DNA of 64,000 nt from an uncultured Flavobacteriaceae bacterium. Lineage in GTDB: Bacteria; Bacteroidota; Bacteroidia; Flavobacteriales; Flavobacteriaceae. This document shows positions 1 through 12,000 of this stretch, piece after piece (position 1 is the stretch's first letter; each line of letters begins with the position of its first letter). Made by a program: the position numbers and the translations under genes. The notes under the pieces were generated by a model. The model searched no databases and was not told the DNA's origin. It saw nothing but the letters and a program-made list of their open reading frames with translations. The stretch covers positions 620,001-684,000 of the forward strand of contig CAJIZF010000004.1 of the NCBI GenBank assembly GCA_905181835.1, read 5' to 3'.

Positions 1-41
1 TAGGGTTTTTATTAACGTTATAAAAAATAAAACCCCAGCTT

Positions 42-587
42 ATGAAAAAGAATTTATACTTACTATTCTTATTCACCTTTATTGCATTTCTTTTTAGTGC
101 TTGTGTAAAAGATACCGACTTTAACCAAACAGATGATATAGCATTAACAACAGTTTTAGAACTTGATTTTATTTTTTTTAATATTAATTCACAAAACTTT
201 ACAGACCTAGGTATCAACAATACAATCGTATCGGATACTACTGATTTAGATTTTTTAGACAGTGAAATAGTTTCTGAAAATATTATTCGAGCAGATTTCT
301 ATTTTAGAAACACCAATAGTTTTCCGGTCTCTTTTTTAGCTCAATACCAATTTTTAAATGACAATAACGAAATTAAATACGAAGTAATTGTGCCTGTTCA
401 GGCTGGCAATAACATTGATCCCGTTATCACTGAATTTACTGAGATTATCGAAAATAACGCTCTTGTCAACTTTACCATGGCTACTAAAGTGGTGGTAAAC
501 ACCATTGCAACTTCATCCCTAAATAATATTAATGGAAATCTAGATTTGCAATCAAAAGCTACGTACTATCTAAGAATAGAAGAATGA
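42..587 (+). CDS. hypothetical lipoprotein
   Basis: N-terminal signal with lipobox-like FSAC; no recognised domain. Confidence 0.6.
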   Translation: MKKNLYLLFLFTFIAFLFSACVKDTDFNQTDDIALTTVLELDFIFFNINSQNFTDLGINNTIVSDTTDLDFLDSEIVSENIIRADFYFRNTNSFPVSFLAQYQFLNDNNEIKYEVIVPVQAGNNIDPVITEFTEIIENNALVNFTMATKVVVNTIATSSLNNINGNLDLQSKATYYLRIEE

Positions 588-1999
588 AATACCTTCTCTA
601 TTGTATTTTTTTCTCCTGGGGATTCTCACTTTTTTCACAAAATAAGGAGGTTCTTTATGGATTAGATGAAACACCTCAGGCTTTATTGCTAAATCCAGGG
701 GCTAGAATTTCTAATTCGTTTCATATAGGAATACCATTAATATCTCATTTGCATTTTAACGGAGGATCTTCAGGTGTTTCTGCTTATGATATATTTCAAA
801 AATCCAGTGTCGATATCAATACTCGAATTATAAATACGATATCCGAATTGGACGACCGCGACTTTTTTACAACGACACAACAGTTAGAGATTTTAAATTT
901 TGGTTGGAAAAATAAAAAAGAATTTTATTTTTCAGGGGGATTATATCAAGAATTTGATTTTGTGTTTTACTTTCCAAAAGATCTTGCTGTATTGGCTTGG
1001 GAAGGCAATGCAAATTATATTGGCAAAAAATTTGATCTAGGTGAAATAAATACCAGGGGAGACCTTTTAATGGTTTATCATTTAGGCGCTACAAAAAGAT
1101 GGAATAAAAAATTAACCATAGGTGCTAGAGCAAAAATTTATTCAAGTCTACTTAGTTTTAGTAGTACCGATAATTCAGGAACTTTTGAAACAAGAATTAG
1201 TGAATCTGGAAATAACATCTATGAGCACTTAATTAGTAATATTAATTTAAGTCTAAATACTTCAGGAATAGCTTCATTAAACGATTTAGAAGGTGGCTCA
1301 GCAACTAATAAAATTTTAAGCAGGGCTTTTTTTAGTGGAAATATAGGTGTAGGAGTCGATTTAGGAGCTACCTATGAAATTAATGAAAAATGGACTGCAA
1401 GCGCAAGTTTTATTGATTTAGGAGCTATTTTTCATACTAAAGATGTCGAGAGTTATGCTATTAATGGAGAGTATACATTGGACGGGATTGAGTTATTGTT
1501 TCCACCTATCGGTAGTGGAAATTCTGCGCCTCCTTATTACGATGATTTAATTGACGAAATTGAAGAATCATTTTCCTTGGATAGTATTTATAATTCGTAC
1601 TCTCAGATGAGACCTTTAAAGGCGTATGCCTCATTGAAATATAATTTTGGAAGACCTGTTGGTGGGGATGAAGGGTGTGATTGTTTGAATACGGGAGAAA
1701 ATCAAAAATACAACCAATCGGTTGGCGTACAATTTTTCAATATGTTTAGACCCAAAGGGCCCCAATTTGCAGCTACATTATTTTATTACCGAAAAATATC
1801 AGATTATTTAACATTTAAAACGACCTATACAGCAGATTCCTATTCTTATAATAATATTGGTTTAGGATTGGTGGCAAATATTAAAATACTAAATTTTTAT
1901 ATTGTTGCCAATAACCTTCAATGGTACAGTAACTTTGCCAAAGCAAAAAGTGTATCTTTACAAATGGGTTTAAACATAATCATTGATGAAAATAAATAG
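584..1999 (+). CDS. DUF5723-like outer-membrane beta-barrel protein
   Basis: Signal peptide, LNPGARISNSFHIGIPLI N-terminus and beta-barrel-like repeats typical of Bacteroidota DUF5723/PorQ-like proteins; overlaps upstream ORF by 4 nt. Confidence 0.6.
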   Translation: MKYLLYCIFFSWGFSLFSQNKEVLYGLDETPQALLLNPGARISNSFHIGIPLISHLHFNGGSSGVSAYDIFQKSSVDINTRIINTISELDDRDFFTTTQQLEILNFGWKNKKEFYFSGGLYQEFDFVFYFPKDLAVLAWEGNANYIGKKFDLGEINTRGDLLMVYHLGATKRWNKKLTIGARAKIYSSLLSFSSTDNSGTFETRISESGNNIYEHLISNINLSLNTSGIASLNDLEGGSATNKILSRAFFSGNIGVGVDLGATYEINEKWTASASFIDLGAIFHTKDVESYAINGEYTLDGIELLFPPIGSGNSAPPYYDDLIDEIEESFSLDSIYNSYSQMRPLKAYASLKYNFGRPVGGDEGCDCLNTGENQKYNQSVGVQFFNMFRPKGPQFAATLFYYRKISDYLTFKTTYTADSYSYNNIGLGLVANIKILNFYIVANNLQWYSNFAKAKSVSLQMGLNIIIDENK

Positions 2000-2753
2000 C
2001 ATTCTTTTAGTAGTATTTTTTTGTTTGGCGTTTACTTTTAATAGTTTTTCTCAAAAATCATTAAATAATTATACCTATGTGGTAATTTCTGAGCAGTTTG
2101 AATTTCAAAATGAAAAAGATAAATATCAATTAAACTCCCTCACAAAATTTTTATTTAATAAATATGGGTTTCATGCTTTTTTTAATGCTGAAGTACCTGT
2201 AAATGTCAAGCGATGTGACGGTTTATGGGTTGATGCAGAAGGTGCTCCGGGTTTTATTTTTACAAAAATTCAACTTGTACTCAGCGATTGTAACGGAAAT
2301 GAAGTCTACAGAACTAAGTTTGGTAAAAGTAAAATTAAAGATTATAAGAAGGCTTATTACGAATCTATGAGAGAAGCTTTTGATGAATTTATTTCTATGG
2401 ATGTTTACCAAAAGGAAGCAGAAAACAAAACCTTGCAATTAGAAGTTCCTCAAAAAAACAATCTAGCTACTTATCCGCAAGCAATGGCTAATCTTCCAAA
2501 ATCGAATTACACAAGTTATATTCAGTCAAACAAAAGGTTTTTATTGAGAAAAACGATTTCCGGGTATACTTTATATCAAGAAGGAGCAGGAGCAAACAAT
2601 GATTTGTTATTAAAAGGAAAGATATTTCTCAAAGACGCTACAATTATTTTTGAAGATTCTCAACAGAAAAAATTAAAAGTAGAATTTGATGAGTTTTATA
2701 ATATGGCCATAGGGGAGGGAAAGGATAAAGTAAACTTTCAATATCAAGATTAA
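1983..2753 (+). CDS. secreted hypothetical protein
   Basis: Signal peptide; overlaps the previous ORF by 17 nt, suggesting an operon. Confidence 0.5.
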   Translation: MMKINSILLVVFFCLAFTFNSFSQKSLNNYTYVVISEQFEFQNEKDKYQLNSLTKFLFNKYGFHAFFNAEVPVNVKRCDGLWVDAEGAPGFIFTKIQLVLSDCNGNEVYRTKFGKSKIKDYKKAYYESMREAFDEFISMDVYQKEAENKTLQLEVPQKNNLATYPQAMANLPKSNYTSYIQSNKRFLLRKTISGYTLYQEGAGANNDLLLKGKIFLKDATIIFEDSQQKKLKVEFDEFYNMAIGEGKDKVNFQYQD

Positions 2754-4027
2754 TAATCATATTTGTCTTTCCAAAGACCTTTGAGATAGTTTCTAAATTC
2801 ATTCTCTTTTTTGTTTTTTCCCGGATTATAAATTTGCTGACCTTTTAGTTGTTCAGGTAAAAATTCTTGTTTTACAAAATTACCCTCATAATCATGAGCA
2901 TACTGGTATTGTTTTCCATACCCTAATTCTTGCATAAGTTTTGTAGGAGCATTTCTTATAGCCAATGGAACTGGAAGATCCCCAGTTTGTTTAACAATTT
3001 TTTGCGCTTCTTTGATTGCTAGATAGGAAGCATTACTTTTTGGAGAAGAGGCTAAATAAACTACACATTGACTTAGTATGATACGAGCTTCAGGATAACC
3101 AATGGTCGTGACAGCTTGAAAAGTTGAATTAGCAAGAACCAATGCGGTTGGATTTGCATTTCCAATATCTTCAGAGGCTAAAATGATTAATCTTCTAGCA
3201 ATAAATTTTAAATCTTCACCACCTTCAACCATCCTTGCGAGCCAATAAAGAGCGGCATTTGGGTCACTTCCTCTAATCGATTTAATAAATGCAGATATGA
3301 TGTCATAGTGCTGTTCACCAGTTTTGTCATATAAGACAGTATTGTTTTGAACTTTATTCAAAACCATATCATTAGTTAGTGTAACTGTATCCGAGCTTTC
3401 TGAAAGAACGACCAACTCAAGTATATTTAAAAGTTTCCTTGCATCACCTCCAGATAAACGCATGAGGGCCTCTGTTTCCTTTAGTTTAATTCTTTTTTTA
3501 GACAAGAACTCATCTTCGATTAAAGCACGGCTTAAAAGTTGCTCTAAATCTTTTTTTGTGAAAGGATTTAAGATGTAGACTTGACATCGAGATAAGAGTG
3601 CTGGAATTACTTCAAAACTTGGATTTTCAGTAGTAGCTCCAAATAAAGTGATCCAGCCTTTTTCTACTGCTTTTAGTAGGGAATCTTGTTGAGATTTACT
3701 AAATCTATGTATTTCATCAATAAATAGTATGGGATTTTTAGTAGAGAAAAGTGTATCACTAGTTTTTGCTTTTTCTATAACCTCTCTAATAGCAGCAACT
3801 CCACTGTCAATAGCACTTAACATATAGAAAGGCCTATCAGATTCTTCAGCTAAAATAGTTGCTAAGGTAGTTTTTCCGGTACCTGGGGGTCCCCAAAATA
3901 TCATAGAAGAAAGCATATTAGTATTTAGCTGCGCCTTAAGGGTCCCATTTTTACCCACCAGGTGTTTTTGGCTTAGATAATCTTCTAATTTTTTTGGTCT
4001 AATTCTTTCTGCTAAAGGAATACTCAT
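2750..4027 (-). CDS. rarA: replication-associated recombination protein A (AAA+ ATPase, RarA/MgsA)
   Basis: [22 protein letters not shown], Walker [10 protein letters not shown], Walker [16 protein letters not shown]. Confidence 0.92.
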   Translation of the reverse strand: MSIPLAERIRPKKLEDYLSQKHLVGKNGTLKAQLNTNMLSSMIFWGPPGTGKTTLATILAEESDRPFYMLSAIDSGVAAIREVIEKAKTSDTLFSTKNPILFIDEIHRFSKSQQDSLLKAVEKGWITLFGATTENPSFEVIPALLSRCQVYILNPFTKKDLEQLLSRALIEDEFLSKKRIKLKETEALMRLSGGDARKLLNILELVVLSESSDTVTLTNDMVLNKVQNNTVLYDKTGEQHYDIISAFIKSIRGSDPNAALYWLARMVEGGEDLKFIARRLIILASEDIGNANPTALVLANSTFQAVTTIGYPEARIILSQCVVYLASSPKSNASYLAIKEAQKIVKQTGDLPVPLAIRNAPTKLMQELGYGKQYQYAHDYEGNFVKQEFLPEQLKGQQIYNPGKNKKENEFRNYLKGLWKDKYDY

Positions 4028-4116
4028 CGTTGTAAAAATACAATTTTAATCAGATGCGATAACTGACAATTTAACCGAATTTTTAATTTAGGTTTGTTTT
4101 TTGAAGTTAAGTAAGT

Positions 4117-4866
4117 ATGAGTCGTAAAAATGAATTGTATTATTCGAATGATGTCTTGTTGTATCCTCTATTAATATTACTATCTATAGTTGTAGTTTTT
4201 TGGATAGAATCTAGATTTAATTTTAACTTTAACCATTTAGGAATTTATCCTAGAAAATTTGAAGGCTTACGAGGGATTCTTTTTAGTCCATTTATTCATG
4301 GTGATACCAAGCATTTATTTAATAATTCGATACCTCTGATAGTATTGAGTTCTGCTTTGTTCTATTTTTATAGATCGATTAGATGGAAAGTATTAATCTA
4401 CGGCTTATTGCTTACGGGTCTCTTAACCTGGTTTATTGGTAGGCCCTCTAACCACATAGGTGCAAGTGGAGTCATCTATATGTTGACAGCTTTTTTAATG
4501 TTTAGAGGAATCTTATCAAAGCAATATCAACTAACAGCCTTGTCTTTTGGAGTTATTTTTTTATATGGAAGTTTTATTTGGTATATTTTTCCGACAGATC
4601 CAAAAATTTCATGGGAGGGGCACTTATCAGGCTTTCTAGTGGGTGTTGTTTTTGCATTTATTTTCAATAAACAGTCGCTTCCAAATAAAAAATATGCTTG
4701 GCAAAAAGAAGATTACGATCCAAGTAATGATCCTTTTATGAAAAATTTTGATGAAGATGGTAATTTTATTGAAACCAAAACTGACGTTGAAGATGTTATA
4801 CAAACTACAACCAATGTCAATTATATTTTAAAAAAAAAGAAATCAAAAAGAGAGAATGATCTATAA
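4117..4866 (+). CDS. rhomboid family intramembrane serine protease
   Basis: Multi-TM; GASGVIYML catalytic Ser motif; HGDTKHLFNN; GHLSGFLVG His motif. Confidence 0.88.
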   Translation: MSRKNELYYSNDVLLYPLLILLSIVVVFWIESRFNFNFNHLGIYPRKFEGLRGILFSPFIHGDTKHLFNNSIPLIVLSSALFYFYRSIRWKVLIYGLLLTGLLTWFIGRPSNHIGASGVIYMLTAFLMFRGILSKQYQLTALSFGVIFLYGSFIWYIFPTDPKISWEGHLSGFLVGVVFAFIFNKQSLPNKKYAWQKEDYDPSNDPFMKNFDEDGNFIETKTDVEDVIQTTTNVNYILKKKKSKRENDL

Positions 4867-5601
4867 ATTTCTTTGTCTAAGTACTTCGTAAAGTAAAGCA
4901 CCGCATGCAACAGAAACATTAAGGGAGTTTATTTCTCCCAATAAAGGTAACGCAGCTTTGTAATCTACAATATTTAAAACAGATTTTGAAACTCCTTTCC
5001 CTTCTGAACCCATAATAATGGCTAAAGGTTTATTTAAACTTAAATCATAGATAGTTTCGTTGGTTTTTTCTGTAGCTGCAATAGTAATGATATCACTAGC
5101 TTTAAGATAAAAAATAGCATCTTTAATGTGATCAACTTTGCAAATAGGAATTTTAAAAATTGCTCCAGCTGAGGTTTTTATTGTGTCGCCAGTTACGGGT
5201 GCGCCACCCTTTTTTTGGATAATTATGGCATCAACTCCTGTACATTCTGCAGTTCTAATGATTGCGCCAAAATTTCGAACATCGCTTAGTTGGTCTAAAA
5301 TTAAAAATAGTGGGTTTTCTTTTTCTTGAATTATTTTTTCTATTAGGCCTTCCAAAGAATGAAATGGAATAGGAGAGGAAATAGCAACAACACCCTGGTG
5401 GTTTCCCTTAGTCAATCGATTTAGTTTTTCTATGGGGACATAATTAATTGTAACATCACTCGTTTCACAAATAGTTTCAATCTCTTGTATCTTCGTATTG
5501 CTAGATTCTTTTTGTATAAATAACTTGTCAATTACCAGCTCTGAGTTCAAAGCTTCCAGAATAGGGTGTATTCCAAAAATAGTATTCTCTCTATTTTTCA
5601 T
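4861..5601 (-). CDS. rlmB: 23S rRNA (guanosine-2'-O-)-methyltransferase RlmB-like (SpoU/TrmH)
   Basis: FGIHPILEAL N-terminus; DVRNFGAIIRTAEC; IMGSEGKGVS; LNVSVACGALLYEV SPOUT motifs. Confidence 0.88.
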   Translation of the reverse strand: MKNRENTIFGIHPILEALNSELVIDKLFIQKESSNTKIQEIETICETSDVTINYVPIEKLNRLTKGNHQGVVAISSPIPFHSLEGLIEKIIQEKENPLFLILDQLSDVRNFGAIIRTAECTGVDAIIIQKKGGAPVTGDTIKTSAGAIFKIPICKVDHIKDAIFYLKASDIITIAATEKTNETIYDLSLNKPLAIIMGSEGKGVSKSVLNIVDYKAALPLLGEINSLNVSVACGALLYEVLRQRNL

Positions 5602-5618
5602 AATTAATTTATGGGTAT

Positions 5619-5652
5619 AAAAAAAGACTGTCTGAAAAGACAGTCTTTTTTA
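5619..5652 (-). terminator. intrinsic terminator (AAAAGACTGTCTgaaaAGACAGTCTTTT)
   Basis: Perfect inverted repeat flanked by A/T runs just downstream of the minus-strand T9SS gene. Confidence 0.75.
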
Positions 5653-5674
5653 AAAATTTTAAATCTAAAAGTTA

Positions 5675-6591
5675 TTATTTAATAACTTTTACAGATCCTT
5701 CAACACCGTTGATGTTAACTTTTACAATGTAAGTTCCATTTGCTAAGTTAGACATGTTAACTGTAGAATTCATTGAATTCACGTTAGCATTGTATACTTG
5801 CTGTCCTAACATGTTGTAAATTGCAACAGAGTTAATGTTTTCTTGAGCTCTTAATGTTAAAGTTCCATTGCTCATTGCAGATCTAAATCCTTTAGAGTCA
5901 AAACTATCAGTTCCTAAGAAACCTTCAACGTAATTTACTGTATCTATGTAATACTCGTTGTTAGCATCAATTGAGAAAAAGTCAATTCCACCTAAAGAAG
6001 ATTGCAGTTGTTCCATCAGCACTTGTGAATGGAGTTCCTATCTGGAAGAACGTCAGTTCCAGCAACAGCAAATTGCCATGTAGCTAATCCAATTCCTAAT
6101 GAAATATCAACATTCATTACTACTGAAAACCACTCTCCCTCTGGGTATGTAAATTCTACTGCTCCTAATGCTGAATCATCAATTGATCCACCTCCTGGAT
6201 TAGCTCCGTCTTGGTTAAAGAAGATGTTTCCAACAACCCATTCTCCTGAACCAATTGGTACAGTACCCTGTAAGTTAAAATATCCTGTTTTTCCAGCTGG
6301 AACGTACATCATGAACTCTAAAGCCCACTGACCAAATATTTTGTTTCCTAAATCTAATACAGCATCTGTTGATCCATCACTTGGGATTAAACCAGAAAGA
6401 GATCCGTCGTTAGCTTGTGCAGAAGATGACATAATTGCACATCCTGCTCCACCACCACAACCCCAATCAGTCCACCAATTTTCGAAAATTGGCTGTCCGT
6501 CAGCGTATGATTCCATGTCGTCACTAAATTGAGCGTTCATTGTTACCATAACAAATGATAATAACGCTACTAAAAAATAATTTTTTTTCAT
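5675..6591 (-). pseudogene. T9SS type A sorting-domain secreted protein, split by two single-base frameshifts
   Basis: ORFs 6016-6591 (signal peptide, GGGAGC jelly-roll-like region) and 5675-6022 (C-terminal sorting domain SVAIYNMLGQQVYNANV...GTYIVKVNINGVEGSVKVIK) become one protein if two extra A residues near 6040 and 6010 are removed. Confidence 0.7.
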
Positions 6592-6687
6592 GATAATGTT
6601 TTTTAAAAAAGTTAATGAAACACAAATATATAAAAATAATATTTTACTATTCGTTGTAATTTGTGTTTTTTTTAAAACTTTAACTAA

Positions 6688-6726
6688 AAAAAAAGCTAAG
6701 TTCCTGTAAGAAACTTAGCTTTTTAA
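6688..6726 (-). terminator. intrinsic terminator (AAAGCTAAGTTcctgtaagAAACTTAGCTTT)
   Basis: Long inverted repeat with flanking A/T runs at the 3' end of the 6745-7338 minus gene. Confidence 0.75.
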
Positions 6727-6744
6727 AAATTTGCTTGAACTATA

Positions 6745-7338
6745 TTAAATATTTAGAAATATAGTTTTTCTAGCGAAAGCAGACTCAAAGTATGGACCAC
6801 TCATAGTAGCTCCTGCATTATTAACAGACCAAACTCTACCATCATTCATCTCTAACTCAAAACGAGTCACGATAAAAGAAGGAACAGTAAATTGTGCACC
6901 GGGAAAAGCTGTTATTAACTCCTCCATTGGAATACTCAATTCATACATTGGTAAGTTGTTTGTGGAACTTAACTGATCAAATTCTGGATTGCTAATCGTC
7001 TGGTATAAAACTTCTGAGAATTCATTACCGTCTGCATCTGTAGTTGGAAATTCAGTGTCTTGATCGTTATAAGACGAAAAATAAACACGCACTTCTTTAA
7101 AATCTGGTGTTGGTGTTCCTTGTCCTTCTTGTACTTCCATTGAGTAGCACATACAGTTAGAAAAAGTTCCGCCTGAAACATTTACCAAATCGTTAGGATA
7201 TGATAACATTCTTAAGGCTGCTCCAGTAGTATCAACTTCGTTGTATAATGTGTCAATTGATAAATCGCTTTCTTCACAAGAAGTAAAACTTCCTAGAACT
7301 ACAATCGCCACTAATATTGATTTAAATATATTTTTCAT
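6745..7338 (-). CDS. hypothetical lipoprotein of the SusC/SusD locus
   Basis: Lipobox GSFTSCEES; located downstream of susC/susD on the same strand. Confidence 0.6.
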   Translation of the reverse strand: MKNIFKSILVAIVVLGSFTSCEESDLSIDTLYNEVDTTGAALRMLSYPNDLVNVSGGTFSNCMCYSMEVQEGQGTPTPDFKEVRVYFSSYNDQDTEFPTTDADGNEFSEVLYQTISNPEFDQLSSTNNLPMYELSIPMEELITAFPGAQFTVPSFIVTRFELEMNDGRVWSVNNAGATMSGPYFESAFARKTIFLNI

Positions 7339-7355
7339 AATTATTTGTTTTTATA

Positions 7356-9045
7356 TTAATTAGCTGATGGAAATCCAGGTGACGAAGGATTATTATCCCA
7401 AAACACTTGACCATCTACATTTGGTTTTTGAGCAACATTTGGATTAGGTGTTGCTTCATCAGCAGGGTAGAAAAATGATCTCACAAAATTTCCAGGTGTA
7501 GGCTCAACCGTGAACTGTAAAGTTGTTGGATAACCTGTTCTTCTATAGTAATTGTAAGAATTTGATCCGTTTCCATAATGAGCTACAAAACTCTGTAAAC
7601 CTAATACGTTCCATTTGGTTGCCATATCTCCGTTATTAAACTCAGAAACTTTTGCTGAAATATAATCACTTACGGTTCCAGATGTAGGAACGGTTCCACC
7701 GTTATCTGTCGTTGATAAATCTGCTTCTCCGTCAAGAGATCCAAAACTCATAGTTTTATCGATAGATATTTGCATAGCATCTTGTAGGTATCCACTTGCA
7801 GCACCACCTGAAACTAAAGCAACTTCAGCCAGCATGAAATGTGACCAAGAGGCTAACCAGATTGGTGTAATACCGGCACCACCACCACCTTGTTCAAGAC
7901 CAACCGATGCAAATCGACTATCGTCATAGTTACCACCAACTGGGTAAACTCCACGACCAGTTCTCAAGAAAGTATCTGGTGGAATACCTCCGCCAAATCC
8001 ATGATCTCTTCCCCAATATCCGTTTTCAACACTACAGAATACCATACTTCCTGGGTAATGTACAGGTTTAGCTTGAGTAGAACAGAATAAAGCTTCTGGA
8101 TTAGGAGCACATGCTGCTCCATCTTCACCAATACTATTTGGTGTACACTCATTTTGTCTGTAATAGTAGTATCGTATTCTAGGATCACCGTCTTGTAACA
8201 TTTGATCCATCATCCAGTTAGACTGGTAACCAGTTACACCACCAGCGGTATAATCTGATTGATATCCAGGATGTCTTGAAGTCAATTTGATTGTTTACAA
8301 CAACATCGTATCTAAATTGGAAATCATCAGCAGTCGATGCTATAAAATTACCTGAATTTGCAATTGCATTAAGCTTGTTTATTGCATCACCGTCAACTAA
8401 TCTTGTGTTCAGGTAGGCATTCATTTTTAACGTATTTGCAAGTTTTACCCACTTATCAAAGTTATTATTATAGTAATAATCAACTCCTATGCTAATACTC
8501 TCATCGTCTTGTAATAAAGTTTTAGCATCGTCTAGCATACTAATTGCAGCTGCATAAACAGAAGCATCATCGTCAAGGTTTGGCTGTGGGAAATCTGCTA
8601 AGTTAGTCGCCTCAGAAAATGGAACATCTCCGAAGTAATCAACTAAAGCCATAAGTGTATAAGCTTTTAAAACTTTCATAACACCAATATGTTTGTTTCT
8701 TGCTCCTAGACTCGTAGCTAATTCTTCAGCGTTCTTCATATCAGAAAACATATTTGAATAAGCTAATCTCCATTCAAAATTGGTGCTAGCTGGTGCGAAT
8801 GCATTCACGTAATTAACAGACCCCATTTGGCCGATTCTTACTAATGAAGCTCCATTACCACCCATAGCATTTGCAAAACTTTTAAAGTCTACTTGAATAG
8901 CAGTCATGTATCTTTCTAAATCACCATTAACTACGGTAACTTGATTTGGATCATTTACTAAATCTAAATCTGTCGTTTCACAAGAAGTGAAGGTCAATCC
9001 AAGAAGTAGAATTAATAATACTGAAATTTTATTTATTTTTTTCAT
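7356..9045 (-). pseudogene. SusD/RagB-family lipoprotein (SusD-like_2), split by a frameshift near 8275-8290
   Basis: ORF 8218-9045 (lipobox TFTSCETTDLDLVNDPNQ, LVDYFGDVPFSEA) and ORF 7356-8285 (TSRHPGYQSDYTAGGVTGYQSN...YPTTLQFTVEPTPGNFVRSFFYPADE) overlap in different frames and read as one family member. Confidence 0.8.
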
Positions 9046-9066
9046 TTTTATTCTTGATTTATATTA

Positions 9067-12000
9067 TTAAAATGATAGATTAACACTCATACCATATCTT
9101 TTACTACTTGGTCCTGTTAGGAACTCAAATCCTTGACCATTACCAGCACCAAGACCAGTTGTGTTAGGATCAAAGTTAACACCATCAGGGGTATTGTAAG
9201 CATTGTACCACATATTAAAAGCACTAGCTTTTATAGTTACTTTCCCAAAAGGTGTTTTGTTTAAAAGTTTAGATGGTAAAGAATATGCTATATTAACCTC
9301 TCTTAATCTCACTACAGATCCATCGTATACAGATAATTCATCTGCTGGTGAAGCAAATCCATTATCAAAATAGAAATTTGAGTTGTTGATTTGAATATCA
9401 TTAGGTAAACCAGTATTGATATTTACACCTGGTAAGATGTAAGTACTTAATCTGTTTTCTGTATCTGTTGTTAAACCTCTACCCATAAGAGTAGCAGTTG
9501 TTGTTGAATAAATATCTCCACCTGAGGTGTGATTTATTGCAAATCCAAGAGATAGTCCTTTGTATTCAAATGTATTGGTATAGTTCATTACAAAATCAGG
9601 ATTTGGATCTCCAATAAAAGGTAATACACCATCTTCATCTACCTGATCTGCAAGATAATTACCTACACCATCTACTAATAGGTTTCCGTCTTCATCTCTA
9701 GCAATACGTGAACCAAACATAGCACCTAGTGGATATCCAACTCTTGCACCGTTACCTAGATTGGTAAAACCTGCATAGATTAAAATATCATTATCACCTA
9801 TATCCGTAACTTCACTCTCGTTCGCAAAGAAGTTAACATTTACATTCCAGTTAAATCCTTCTGATCTTTTTAGTACATCAAGACCTAATTCAGCTTCAAT
9901 ACCCCAAGATTTAATTTCTCCTACATTGGTACTAGTAAACCCTGCTCCTGTACTTAAAGGTATTGGATTGTTGCCAATAATTAAATCCTCTGTGATTCTT
10001 GTAAAATAGGTAAGATCAAGATTTACTCTACTAAATAACTTCATCTCTACACCGTATTCAACCTCAGCAAACAACTCAGGTTTGATATTTGGATTTCCTA
10101 CAAAAGAATTTGTTGTGTTTTCCGTCTCGTCTAACCAACCTTGAGTATTAAGACTTAAGCCAGTAGCTGTTGGATACCCTGAAGAAAAGTTTGCAGAAGT
10201 ACCGTAACCAACTCTTAGCTTCATATAGTTAATTCCTTTATCAGACTTCATACCTTTAAATGCAGATGTTGGTATAAAAGACATACTTGCTGATGGGTAG
10301 AATAACGTGTTATTTTTTGAGGTGTTAGACACCCAGTCTTGTCTTCCTGATAGGTTTAAGAAAACCCAGTTATTTACATCAAAAGATAACTGTCCATATA
10401 AACCTACAATATTTCTTTCTTCATGATACTCTATGTAACCGTAGTCAGTAAAACCTTCATGATTGAAAAAGTCAAATACTTGCTGCCCAAAACTATCAAT
10501 ACCAATTCTATCAAACTTTCTATTTCTTGAGGTTGCACCGGCCATAAAGTTAAAGCCTAAATTATCATTTAAAAATGAATAATTATTACCACTTAAAACT
10601 AAGTTGTGATCCGAAATTGTATTCGTATTATTCCATGTACTATAAAAACCTGAATCTGTAACAAGATCTCCGGTTCGTCCACCTCTATTTTGTTTGTTTA
10701 CGTTATTCTCTGAATACGTATCAATACTTCCTTGATATCTTAAATTAATATTATCGTTGAAGTTATAGTCTAACGATGCAAAACCATTCAAACGATTTAC
10801 GTTTTGAGAAAATTTAGCATTTTGAATTGTCCAAAGTGGATGTTGAATCGCATTATCATCTCTATAATAGATACTACTTCCGTCAGGAGCTTCATAAGGT
10901 AACTCATAGAAGTCGATACTTCTAGGGGTGTAATATAAATCTCCAAAAATAGAAGAACCACTACCAAAGGTACTACTTCCGAAACTAGCAGCAACTGGAG
11001 GTGTTTTAAAATTTGTTTTGGTATAAGTCATCGAACCTCTAACATTTAATTTGTTAGTAAGTTTAGCTCCACCAGAAACAGTTAAGTTAGTTCTAGTTAC
11101 TTTGTTTCCTGGAGTAAATCCTTCGTCCTCAACTTGACCAAAGGCCATTCCGTAATTGAATTTGTTATCCTCACTTCTACCTTTAAAGTTTGCAGAAATA
11201 CTAGATACACCACCAGTCTTGAAAAATTGCTCAACACTGTTTCTTGGTTTCCAATCGTATCTTGCTCCTTCGTATAAAGCCTGATAATCAGGGTAGTTAG
11301 CTCCAAGGAATGCAGATGTTGAGTAAGGGTGAGCTAGTGTTCCATTCTCATCGAAGGCAGCATCACTTCCCCAGCCTCCAAGACCTTCTTCATAAAAACC
11401 AGGACCCCAGTTACTGTAGAACCAACCAAATGCTTGGTCAAAACCTCCACCGTACTTATCCTGGTAATCAGGAAGAGAAGCTACTTCGTTAAAAAAGTAG
11501 GAGGTTGATATATTAACTTCTTGTTTAGCACTTATGTTTTTTGTACTACCAGTCTTAGTTGTAATTAAAATTACCCCATTTCTACCGTCTGTACCGTATA
11601 AGGTTGTTGCAGCTAGACCTTTAAGAATATCTATATTCTCAATATTATTTGGATCGATATCAAAAGATCTACTCGATCCAGAGTTACCATCAACAAAGTC
11701 TCCAGAAGCATTGGTGTCATTACTGTAAGGAACACCATCAATAACATACAATGCATTGTTGTTTCCAGAGAATGAATTCATACCTCTAATAATTACTTTG
11801 TTAGCAGAACCAGAAATACCATTTTGAGTTGTAATCTCAATACCAGCAGTCTTACCCTGAAGTACACGGGTTAAATCTGTTTCAGGATTATCCTTAATAG
11901 CTTCTTCTTTTATGGAAGATACCGCATACCCTAATGCTTTCTTTTCTTTTTTAATTCCTAAAGCAGTTACAACCACTTCCTCTAAAGATTCAGCGTCTTC

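Noticed and set aside
6029-6532. Plus-strand 100-aa and 63-aa ORFs
   Set aside because: Antisense to the T9SS sorting-domain gene; composition Pro/Ser-rich as expected for the complement of Gly-rich codons.
7890-8188. Plus-strand 66-aa and minus-strand 74-aa ORFs inside susD
   Set aside because: Alternative-frame ORFs within an evident SusD coding sequence.
10797-11728. Short ORFs on both strands within susC
   Set aside because: Low-complexity alternative frames nested in a clear 1074-aa SusC gene.
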